Source of the DNA: Tritrichomonas musculus
Taxonomy: Eukaryota > Parabasalia > Tritrichomonadida > Tritrichomonadidae
Assembly (NCBI GenBank): GCA_039105265.1
Contig: JAPFFF010000011.1
Span: 2,418,001 to 2,482,000, forward strand
Length of the DNA: 64,000 nt
Reading direction: 5' to 3'
The notes below the pieces were generated by a model that saw only the letters and a list, made by a program, of their open reading frames with translations, made no database searches and was not told the DNA's origin. Position numbers and translations under genes: made by a program. Within the stretch, counting starts at the first letter, position 1; the number at the start of each line of letters is the position of its first letter. This document shows, one piece after another, positions 56,890 to 64,000 of this stretch.

Positions 56890-58191
56890 ATGAAGCAAAC
56901 CGTCAATACACCAAATTCAAAAGAAAGCAAATTATTTTTTTCTAATATCAGCTTTAATGCTGAAGAACTTGATATCCTTGAATTATTCGGTCAACATGGA
57001 AAGATTAATGATATACAGCTTTTGAGAGATAAATTTGGCCGTAGCCTTGGTACTGGATATGTTGAATTCGAAGATCCGGCCAGTAATCAAAAAGCTATTG
57101 ATGCATTAAACGGAAAACTCTACAAAGACAAAATAATTCATCTGAAAATTACTAAAACTAATTTAGGATCTGATCCCTTTGAGAATATTGGACCAGAATT
57201 TCCTATAAAATTTAAAAATGATATAAATAAGTTAAAAGGAGAATTCAAAAATAATGACTATTACTCTAATTCGAGTCTTAGTGATTTACCTAATTTACCG
57301 CCTCCTTTAACGCTACCTCCGCCTCCTCCACCGTTATTCCCAATGGATTCAATTCCTTCTAATCTTACTCTTCAAAACCCACCTTTCATGATTTCTTCAG
57401 AATTCGGAGGAATGCCATCAACAAACGAGCCATCAAAAAATTATAAAAAGAAAAAAGCCAGCACCAATAATTATAGTGACACAGAATATGATTATGATTC
57501 CGATTATTCTGACAATTATTATTCTGACTATTATTATTCTGATGCAGATGATAATCAAACAAAGAAAAATATTCCTAAAATGCCACCTGTACTACCTCCT
57601 CCCTCACAGTATCAAATGAATCCACTTCCTCAAAAATATGAAGACGATTTTACTGCTTATCCATTACAGCCACTTAGACACCCTCCTCCGCTTCCACCGC
57701 TTCCACCTATACCACCTCCTCCAAATGCTTCTGCTCCACCTCTTTTATCAAATTCTTCTAATTCACATATTAATAATTATGTGCCTTCTCGAAATGCAGG
57801 TTTTCCGCTACCGCCTCCTCCAACGTTGATGAATCCGCCACCTCTCAATGAAATAAATATTATTCCACAAGCTCCTGCCTATGAAATTCAAACTGAAAAT
57901 AACTATGGTTATGGATTTCGACCACCGCCATCAACAATCTCTTCTTCAACTCTTATTTTACCTCATGAACATCATCATCACCACAGAAGCCGTAGAACTC
58001 ATATTGGTGAATATCCAGCAAATGTTATTGATTCAATGGGAAATATACATGAAACTGATGATCAATGGATGGTGATGCCTCCTTCAAAAGAAAGTTTATA
58101 TTGGAGAACCAAAAGGACACAGGTTATTGAAGATTTGAAAAAAGCTGCCTACGATGAAATAAGAAAAGCGAGCCGAGACAAAAGCGGATAA
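56890..58191 (+). CDS. RRM RNA-binding protein with proline-rich and acidic tail, 433 aa
   Basis: The start is the ATG at 56890 (MKQTVNTPNSKESKLFF). A TTG four codons upstream also lies in frame but is not a usual start. Residues ~12-90 are an RRM: RNP2 LFFSNI (15-20) and RNP1-like RSLGTGYVEF (51-60). The tail is rich in proline runs (PPPLTLPPPPPPLFP and several others), has a Tyr/Asp-rich stretch (YDYDSDYSDNYYSDYYYSD) near 195-225, a His run, and ends KASRDKSG. RRM plus proline-rich tails are typical of splicing and mRNA-processing proteins. The polyproline parts could bind WW, GYF or profilin-type partners. A nuclear RNA-processing role is inferred, and I cannot name an orthologue. Confidence 0.85.
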   Translation: MKQTVNTPNSKESKLFFSNISFNAEELDILELFGQHGKINDIQLLRDKFGRSLGTGYVEFEDPASNQKAIDALNGKLYKDKIIHLKITKTNLGSDPFENIGPEFPIKFKNDINKLKGEFKNNDYYSNSSLSDLPNLPPPLTLPPPPPPLFPMDSIPSNLTLQNPPFMISSEFGGMPSTNEPSKNYKKKKASTNNYSDTEYDYDSDYSDNYYSDYYYSDADDNQTKKNIPKMPPVLPPPSQYQMNPLPQKYEDDFTAYPLQPLRHPPPLPPLPPIPPPPNASAPPLLSNSSNSHINNYVPSRNAGFPLPPPPTLMNPPPLNEINIIPQAPAYEIQTENNYGYGFRPPPSTISSSTLILPHEHHHHHRSRRTHIGEYPANVIDSMGNIHETDDQWMVMPPSKESLYWRTKRTQVIEDLKKAAYDEIRKASRDKSG

Positions 58192-58573
58192 AGAAATTTT
58201 TTTAATCATAATTGTTTGTAGATTTTTAAAAAACTTTAAATAATATTTTTTTTTTTTCTGATTTAATTAACATTACACATCTTTTCCAGATTTTATATTA
58301 ATATACAATTAACAAAGATGCTCAACATTTAATGCTGATGATAATTACTTTTGAGTTTCAAAGAAAAATGTTAAGAAAAAAAAAAATATTATTAAAATAT
58401 CAATTTTGATATTTTTGGAATTTATTTAACATTGTTATAATTTTCTATAAAACAATACTATCTAGTCCTAAGTTAATTAGGAAGAAGAAAAAATAAACAT
58501 GGAAATATCAAAAAAATTAAAGTATACCGCGCAAAAGAAAAATACATATAAATACAAATAAATATTACCTTAG
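58192..58573. other. Convergent 3' spacer
   Basis: About 380 AT-rich bases between the stops of the RRM gene and the winged-helix gene. Several A and T runs, and no clear element. Confidence 0.6.
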
Positions 58574-59821
58574 TTATTCGAAAGAAAATTGAAAATCGTT
58601 TCCAAAAAAATTGACGGGATCAAATATTTCATCTTCATTAAGTGGACTTTGATGCTGGATTTCATCATTAGGATCCATTGGCTCTATAAAATGAAAAGGA
58701 GGGATATTTGTCATTGGAGGAGAAGGAGGTTGTAATTCTATATCAGGTATATGTTCCATTGTATCATTTGTATTCATTGCATTAATTGGATTCATTTGAG
58801 GTATTGGATGCATTGGAATTCCATGAACTTGAGGCGCAATTTGAGGCATTTGAAGTGGCTGACCAATTCGCGGATTTTGGGGTCTAATTGAATTATTAGC
58901 GTTTCCTGCGAAAATTGGAATAATATTTGTCGAAGGAAGTGATTGCGGTTTCATCAAATAATTGGTATGAATTTGAGGCATAGTAATTCTTGCCATTTGC
59001 GGTACTATAGGCATTTGCGGAATTTCTAAGTTTTGTGTAGGCGAAGGAACTTGAGGAGGAATTTGTTGAGGAGGAATTTGATTTCCATTTGATCGAATTT
59101 GATTGCTTTGAGCTTCTTGGACAGAACGCAATAAGATGTATCTCGCACGAGATAAATGTGAGAAAAGATCAGTCCTTCTTGATAATTCACGAGAAACACA
59201 TCTTCTGGTAATTTCTTTAATACCGCCAACTGTTGATAAACATAAATACCAATGAAGTTCTTCAACTGATGCTCCTTGAGGGAATTCATTAAAAGCGTAT
59301 ACGAGGGCATGACTAATACTTTCGAAGTCATTACGCTGAGGTCTTGGCTGTCCAGTAAACCAATATGTCCCATCTTCATCTTTGGTGAATTCAACACCAT
59401 GTTCAGATAAAAAACGATTATATAAATTTGCATCTGCACCAGATAATTGAGTTGTATTAATAAATTGATCAATTGTCATTGGCCCATTTGCTGTTAACAT
59501 TTGTTCAATTGAAGCTAAAATCGCTTGATCGCTAATAAAAAGTGGGTTATGAGGTCGAATGGCCCATAAGCATGTTCGCGGTGGACCTGCACGTACGAAA
59601 AGTTCAGAAGTTGATAGTACGCTAGAAATTCTTCTTCGGGTAATAGATGAACAAGGAAGAAGTCCTTGATTTTTTGAATTAAAATAATAATTAGGGTTCT
59701 GCAAAACTTCGCAAATACGATCAAGACTGAGAAGCGATGTTTGTTCATGCCGAAAAGCATATGTGATGGCTTCATTTAGATTCTCAAATTTTTGCTCGAT
59801 AACTGGCTCGCCACCAGTCAT
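58574..59821 (-). CDS. Winged-helix (HARE-HTH-like) protein with Pro/Met/Gln tail, 415 aa
   Basis: The N-terminal half has three winged-helix-like units in A-B-A order. Residues ~14-90 (ITYAFRHEQTSLLSLDRICEVL ... CLWAIRP) and ~164-232 (LVYAFNEFPQGASVEELHWYL ... RYILLRS) look like copies of one another, each ending in an aromatic wing. Residues ~91-155 (AILASIEQMLTANGPMTIDQF) form a middle unit. This resembles HARE-HTH or fork-head-type DNA-binding helices, but I have no proof of a family. The C-terminal ~180 residues are Pro/Met/Ile/Gln-rich and disordered, like an activation or interaction region, ending NDFQFSFE. A chromatin or transcription role is inferred. The ATG at 59821 is the first in frame. 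Confidence 0.65.
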   Translation of the reverse strand: MTGGEPVIEQKFENLNEAITYAFRHEQTSLLSLDRICEVLQNPNYYFNSKNQGLLPCSSITRRRISSVLSTSELFVRAGPPRTCLWAIRPHNPLFISDQAILASIEQMLTANGPMTIDQFINTTQLSGADANLYNRFLSEHGVEFTKDEDGTYWFTGQPRPQRNDFESISHALVYAFNEFPQGASVEELHWYLCLSTVGGIKEITRRCVSRELSRRTDLFSHLSRARYILLRSVQEAQSNQIRSNGNQIPPQQIPPQVPSPTQNLEIPQMPIVPQMARITMPQIHTNYLMKPQSLPSTNIIPIFAGNANNSIRPQNPRIGQPLQMPQIAPQVHGIPMHPIPQMNPINAMNTNDTMEHIPDIELQPPSPPMTNIPPFHFIEPMDPNDEIQHQSPLNEDEIFDPVNFFGNDFQFSFE

Positions 59822-60789
59822 TAAAAATTTTTGTGTTGAAATTTTTCTTTTTTTTTTTTGTTTGAATTACTTCACTCAAAAAGGTCAAAATTTTGTTTTG
59901 CAGAAAACAATTTCATTTTTCAAGATTCAAATATCTCATTTACCATAATGAAAATATTAGATATTTTATTATAATTATCATTTTGAAATAAAAAAAGATA
60001 TAAAAGATATATTATACACTTCTCTCTTCTTTTTTTTTTTTAGATTTGAAATCAATATGGCCTTGTTTTAATATAATGGCAGCACACAAATATCATTTTT
60101 TGGTAATATACTTATATAATGTTATTTATTTTTTCATGCTCAGTAAAAGATGAAGGAATGAAAGTAGAGTTTTTGCGAGAAAAATCCATGAAAACTTTTT
60201 GAAAGAGAACTGTATGAAGATGAAAAATGAAATAGAGACATATTTTCACTTGATTGACAAAAACTCTTAAATACAATTCACCAAAATTAAATAGTATCAT
60301 ATTTCTCATTAATTACGTTTTCTATACTTGCTCTATTCTGATAAAAATTTATAACATATTTATTTTCTTGAGCTAAAGAAAGAAAAACATGTTACAAATA
60401 TTTACAACTATTTATAAAACCATGTTACAAATATTTCTTTAGCTTTAATAAAAACAAAAAAATGGAAATCAAATATTTGATTGATTAGCCAAAAAAATAT
60501 CTTCAAAAAAGTTTTTATAAAACCATTAAAATACCAAAAAATTAATTGTGGCTTATTGGTATACTACTTTCATCACATAATAACTTTGCTAATTCAAGCA
60601 AATGTCTAACCAAAATAATGCTGAAAGCTTCCTTTGCCAATACAAATATTTTTAATCTGTTGATATACTAGTATCTTTCAAACAAATCATGATTTGATGA
60701 ACATTAAAATGATTAGTAAATATTTTCAATTATAAAATGATCCGTAAGGTTAAAATAATAACCTAAATTTTAATTATATAATTTTAAAT
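59822..60789. other. Long divergent AT-rich intergenic region
   Basis: About 970 bases between divergent genes. Two copies of CATGTTACAAATATTT (near 60389 and 60422) lie 33 bases apart and could be a short direct repeat or regulatory pair. A 65-codon minus-strand frame at 60112-60309 is not supported. Confidence 0.5.
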
Positions 60790-61566
60790 ATGGATAAACA
60801 AATCGATGACCAGGACAGCTTAATTGAGAGTAGAAACCAAGAAAACAATAAACTTCAATCACAAATTCTAATCAAATATATTGTTTCAAAACTATTTCCA
60901 TTTTTTTGGATTTTTTTCTCAGGATTTTTTATTTCTTCTCCATCTTTAGTTTATTTTTTTGCACTTATTTTTACCATAATAGATTTATGGTTATGTAGAC
61001 GTCAATATAGTTATGCGCTTGTTGGTCTCTCATGGAATTTAGATATGCCAGATCCACAACTTTCTTTTGAAGATATTGTAAGTTTTCAAATAGAGCCAGA
61101 TCCTTTCGTGCCACAAACAAGAGATTCGAATATCTTCTGGCTTCTTTTGATCGGAACAACAGCTTATTATTTACTTTTAACTGTCTTTTCGTTATTGAAG
61201 CTTCGAGTTGGTGCATTCTTTTTCCTTTTAATTATTTCTTTTCTCAATGTATTCAATGCATTTTTGTATTTGAAATGTCTCAGGGTTTCAAAGAAACAAT
61301 CAGAAGAAAAAGCTAAATCATTAATGATAAATGCAGTTCACTCTGAATTTCTTGACGCGGTGCCTGTCCCTGATGATACAGAAACAGTTAGCATTCAACA
61401 TACTCAAGAAGAAAAGCATCAAAATGACCAAGCAAATAAAAAAGATGTTGATGAAAAATCAACGCAAGATCAGAAAGTTACAAATGATAAAGATGAAAAT
61501 TTTGATTCCCAAAAAGATGAAAATAATAAGATTAATGATGAAAATGATGAAGAATCAGAAAATTAA
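60790..61566 (+). CDS. TVP23: TVP23-family Golgi membrane protein, 258 aa
   Basis: Four hydrophobic helices (~33-50, 53-68, 116-135, 139-162) have the spacing of TVP23/FAM18. Characteristic blocks are DLWLCRRQYSYALVGLSW (65-82; the family has DFWxxKNVxGRxLVGLRWW), then a lumenal-type loop with DIVSFQIEP, then DSNIFW (112-117; the family has SRIFW), then YLLLTVFSLLKL and FLNVFNAFLYLKC. TVP23 is a late-Golgi protein that works with YIP-type proteins in vesicle traffic. The C-terminal ~90 residues are an acidic, Lys/Asn-rich tail, longer than in yeast or animals and likely disordered and cytosolic. The ATG at 60790 is the first in frame. It converges with the gene at 61914. Confidence 0.85.
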   Translation: MDKQIDDQDSLIESRNQENNKLQSQILIKYIVSKLFPFFWIFFSGFFISSPSLVYFFALIFTIIDLWLCRRQYSYALVGLSWNLDMPDPQLSFEDIVSFQIEPDPFVPQTRDSNIFWLLLIGTTAYYLLLTVFSLLKLRVGAFFFLLIISFLNVFNAFLYLKCLRVSKKQSEEKAKSLMINAVHSEFLDAVPVPDDTETVSIQHTQEEKHQNDQANKKDVDEKSTQDQKVTNDKDENFDSQKDENNKINDENDEESEN

Positions 61567-61913
61567 TTTTCTTCTTTAATATTTATTTTATAACTTAGAA
61601 ATATTTATTATTTTAATGTTTATATTAAATATATTTTGCCAGAAATAATTAATTTATTCCATTCCTTGAAATAAGATAATTCAATAATATACGAAAATGG
61701 CACTCTTTTTGGGTGTATTATTTAAAATAGCTACTAATCAATTATACAAGAAGTATTTCAATAATTTCATATTTATATTAATAATTTAATAGATTTTCAA
61801 ATATTTAAAAAAAAAAAAATATTATTAATTGATTTGATAAATCTAACAGTAATTTAATAAAAGAGAACAATTTCAAAAACAAATAATAATAACACTCGAA
61901 TATAGTAAAATAA
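61567..61913. other. Convergent 3' spacer
   Basis: About 350 AT-rich bases between two stops. Nothing further is supported. Confidence 0.6.
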
Positions 61914-64000
61914 TTATTCGTATTCGTCACGATATTTCTTATATTTCCTTGTTCCTTGATATACAACTTTAACTTTCCTATCTAAAGGATAATCATCCTC
62001 TGAATCTTCAGAATTTTGATATCTTCGTCTAGATGAAGGCCTAGCATATTCTGTCTGAACAATTGGTGGCGGCTGCAACTGGAATTGGCCCATTACACCA
62101 ATTCCTCCTCCATTTGCATAAGCATTAAGAGCTGCACGATATGAATTTTCAACATCTGCAAGTGAAGTTTGGAATTGGCGAGCTAATTGCGAAGTTTGTT
62201 GCTGAAAGTCGCTGACCATTTTAGTCATTGTCTTATTTTGTTCTGAAATTAAATTTTTATATCCTTGGCAGACGTTGTTTATGTCACCAAGTAATTCTTT
62301 TAATGAAGCTGGGAAGTTTCCATATGATGCATCAAATTGTGATTTAATTTTTTCCATTTTATATTGAAGCTTCTTGAACTTTGACATCGTTTTCTCGTCA
62401 AAATCAATGATATTTTCTTGTTGCTGTTGGTATGGGAGTCTTACTTGAATTGAAGGATCTTGATAAGGATTATTAAGAGTTTGCTTTTCATATTCTTCTC
62501 TCTTCTTCTTTTCAATTAGAGCAGCACGGACTTGGTCAATTTCACGTCGATATTGATCTTCAACTTTCATTCTTTCGGTTTCGTGTTTAGTTTTAGCAAT
62601 CTTCATTTCTTGATTGAATTTGAAATCTTCTTCCTCAATTTGTTTTTGATGCTGTTTTCGAAGTTTTGAAAGTTCCTTTTCTTGCGTTTTTTTAAGTGAT
62701 ACCTGCTCATCTTGGAATTTAACCATCATTTCTTTCTTCTTTTGCTCATTCGAGTTTCTAATATCAATTAATTGCTTTTCTTGAGCATTTTCAATATCTT
62801 TTTCAAGTTGTCTCTTTAGCTGTTCCATTTTAAGTTGTTTTTGTTTTTCAATATCTTCTTTCAATTGATTCTCAATTGAAACTTTTTTAGCTTCATAATC
62901 TCTTCTTATTTGAGTCTCTTCACGCAATCGTTCTGTTTCTTGTTTCGTTTTGGCGAGTTCTAGATCGTGTTGAAACTTTTCTTCATTTTGAGCTAAAATT
63001 TTTTGATGTTTTTTCTTTTGTTTTGCGATTTCTTTTTCTTGTTCTTGTTTTAATTCTTCCATTTGTTTCTGAAATTCGCTGTTACTCTTTTCTGAACTAA
63101 ACTGGTTGCCTAAAAGTGATTGCAAACCAAAATTCATTTTATTTGAATTTGTAGTTGAATTTTGAAGTTCGTCCATTTCAGCTTCATGTTGACTTTTAAG
63201 CTCATCCATTTCTTTATCAAATTTTGCTTGAATTTCACGCTGCTTCTTTTTAAGAGACATTTGAAGTTCTTGTAATTGTTGATCAGGGTCAAAGTTTTCA
63301 TTTAATTCTTGAATTTCTCTTTGTTGCTTCTTTTTTAGCTTTTCTACGTTTTGTTGATGCTTTCTTGTAATTTCTTCTATCTCTTCGTTATTTGATTCAG
63401 TTAATTGTTGCTTTTGTTCTTCTAACTCGGCTTCTAATTTCTTTAATTTCTCTTTTTGCTTTTCAATTGATTTTTGTTTTTGTTGAAGTTCAGCCATTTC
63501 ATCTTCATGATTTTTAATAGCTTCTTGCTTTTCTGTATTAAAAGAATCTTTGAGTTTTTCAATTTCATCTTCAAAATTTTCTTTCATTTGACTGATTTCG
63601 CTGCTTTGAGAACTTTGAAAATTTTGAGAATAATCAGATTTAACTCGGTCTTTTTCTCTATTGTTTTTTTGCTTAAGTTCTTCAATTTCTTTTTTATGGT
63701 TAGCTTTAATTTCTTCGATTTTTTCCTTTTGACGTTTTTCCTCATCAGATATTTGTTTTTCATATTGCGCTCGTAAATTTGATAGCGTTTTTTCATATCT
63801 TGCCTTTTCTTTTTCGATATGATCATTATGTTCTGAAATTAATCTTTGCATTTCCAAGTTTAATTCATTTCTCTTATTACTTAATTCTTGGAAAGAATCG
63901 ACATTTGAACTTTGATTTAACTCTGAGCTATCATTATGCGTATCAGATTCGTCAATATCAAAAAGCTGACTTGAGCCTGCAGTATATTTGCTAGAACTTG
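61914..64000 (-). CDS. Coiled-coil protein, 5' end beyond the window
   Basis: The minus-strand frame stays open to the window edge, so the N-terminus is missing; an apparent start at 63857 is not a true start. The visible ~694 residues are long coiled coil, very rich in Lys, Glu and Gln (EKARYEKTL, KKQREIQAKFDKEMDEL, AKTKHETERMKVEDQYRRE). A short Gln/Pro break (PYQDPSIQVRLPYQQQ) comes about 170 residues before the end. A helical C-terminal region follows (PASLKELLGDINNVCQGYKNLI, SQLARQFQTSLADVENSYRAAL), then a Gly/Pro linker and a basic end (KVVYQGTRKYKKYRDEYE). Upstream residues are Ser/Asp-rich (SSQLFDIDESDTHND). It is probably cytoskeletal, with no known domain. Confidence 0.8.
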   Translation of the reverse strand, partial: SSSKYTAGSSQLFDIDESDTHNDSSELNQSSNVDSFQELSNKRNELNLEMQRLISEHNDHIEKEKARYEKTLSNLRAQYEKQISDEEKRQKEKIEEIKANHKKEIEELKQKNNREKDRVKSDYSQNFQSSQSSEISQMKENFEDEIEKLKDSFNTEKQEAIKNHEDEMAELQQKQKSIEKQKEKLKKLEAELEEQKQQLTESNNEEIEEITRKHQQNVEKLKKKQQREIQELNENFDPDQQLQELQMSLKKKQREIQAKFDKEMDELKSQHEAEMDELQNSTTNSNKMNFGLQSLLGNQFSSEKSNSEFQKQMEELKQEQEKEIAKQKKKHQKILAQNEEKFQHDLELAKTKQETERLREETQIRRDYEAKKVSIENQLKEDIEKQKQLKMEQLKRQLEKDIENAQEKQLIDIRNSNEQKKKEMMVKFQDEQVSLKKTQEKELSKLRKQHQKQIEEEDFKFNQEMKIAKTKHETERMKVEDQYRREIDQVRAALIEKKKREEYEKQTLNNPYQDPSIQVRLPYQQQQENIIDFDEKTMSKFKKLQYKMEKIKSQFDASYGNFPASLKELLGDINNVCQGYKNLISEQNKTMTKMVSDFQQQTSQLARQFQTSLADVENSYRAALNAYANGGGIGVMGQFQLQPPPIVQTEYARPSSRRRYQNSEDSEDDYPLDRKVKVVYQGTRKYKKYRDEYE

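Noticed and set aside
60112-60309. 65-codon minus-strand frame in the long spacer
   Set aside because: No domain and composition like the surrounding AT-rich spacer.

Overview
The window looks like nuclear DNA of a trichomonad protist (Trichomonas/Tritrichomonas type; a Tritrichomonas-like species is my best guess). The grounds are a very AT-rich background, long intronless genes, short 5' leaders with TCA-type initiator-like motifs near several start codons, many giant coiled-coil or cytoskeletal proteins, and a Polinton/Maverick element with the gene set known from trichomonads. The species is inferred, not shown.

Layout. 1-903: a small host gene of unknown function. 1119-3284: a GAA/GAT-type trinucleotide satellite with a 408-bp higher-order repeat. 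3285-4142: AT-rich spacer. 4210-28230: a tyrosine-recombinase DNA transposon (Crypton-like enzyme) bounded by ~83-bp terminal inverted repeats, with perfect hairpins just outside each end. Its single gene is split by a Polinton at 4931-27577. The Polinton has ~270-bp terminal inverted repeats that are nearly identical and a 5-bp target duplication, so it is a young nested insertion. It carries a protein-primed DNA polymerase B with an N-terminal acidic repeat region and an OTU-protease-like stretch, an HNH endonuclease beside the polymerase, an AT-hook protein, a 2339-residue fibre-like protein, a major capsid region, candidate minor capsid proteins, a packaging ATPase and a retroviral-type integrase. 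A non-coding interval of ~800 bp holds a 12-bp tandem array and a tRNA-like unit with A box, B box and T-run. As a fossil the element looks nearly whole, with about one break.

28302-64000 is host sequence. 29024-34156 is a coiled-coil protein built from three essentially identical ~0.7-0.84 kb modules plus a 13-copy 69-bp repeat, ending in a possible CaaX box. It is followed by an S1/P1-nuclease-like protein with several changed metal-ligand positions, a seven-helix membrane protein, a large coiled-coil protein, a TOG/CLASP-like protein, a HEAT-repeat protein resembling the cohesin loader Scc2/NIPBL, a tandem calponin-homology plus coiled-coil protein, another coiled-coil protein, an RRM protein with a proline-rich tail, a winged-helix protein, a TVP23-type Golgi membrane protein, and a coiled-coil gene that runs off the right edge.

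The host genes form no operon. They sit on both strands, separated by AT-rich spacers of 0.2-1 kb. Inside the Polinton, 11 of 14 ATG-started genes begin with the same CAAATG context, which suggests a shared compact start or initiator signal.
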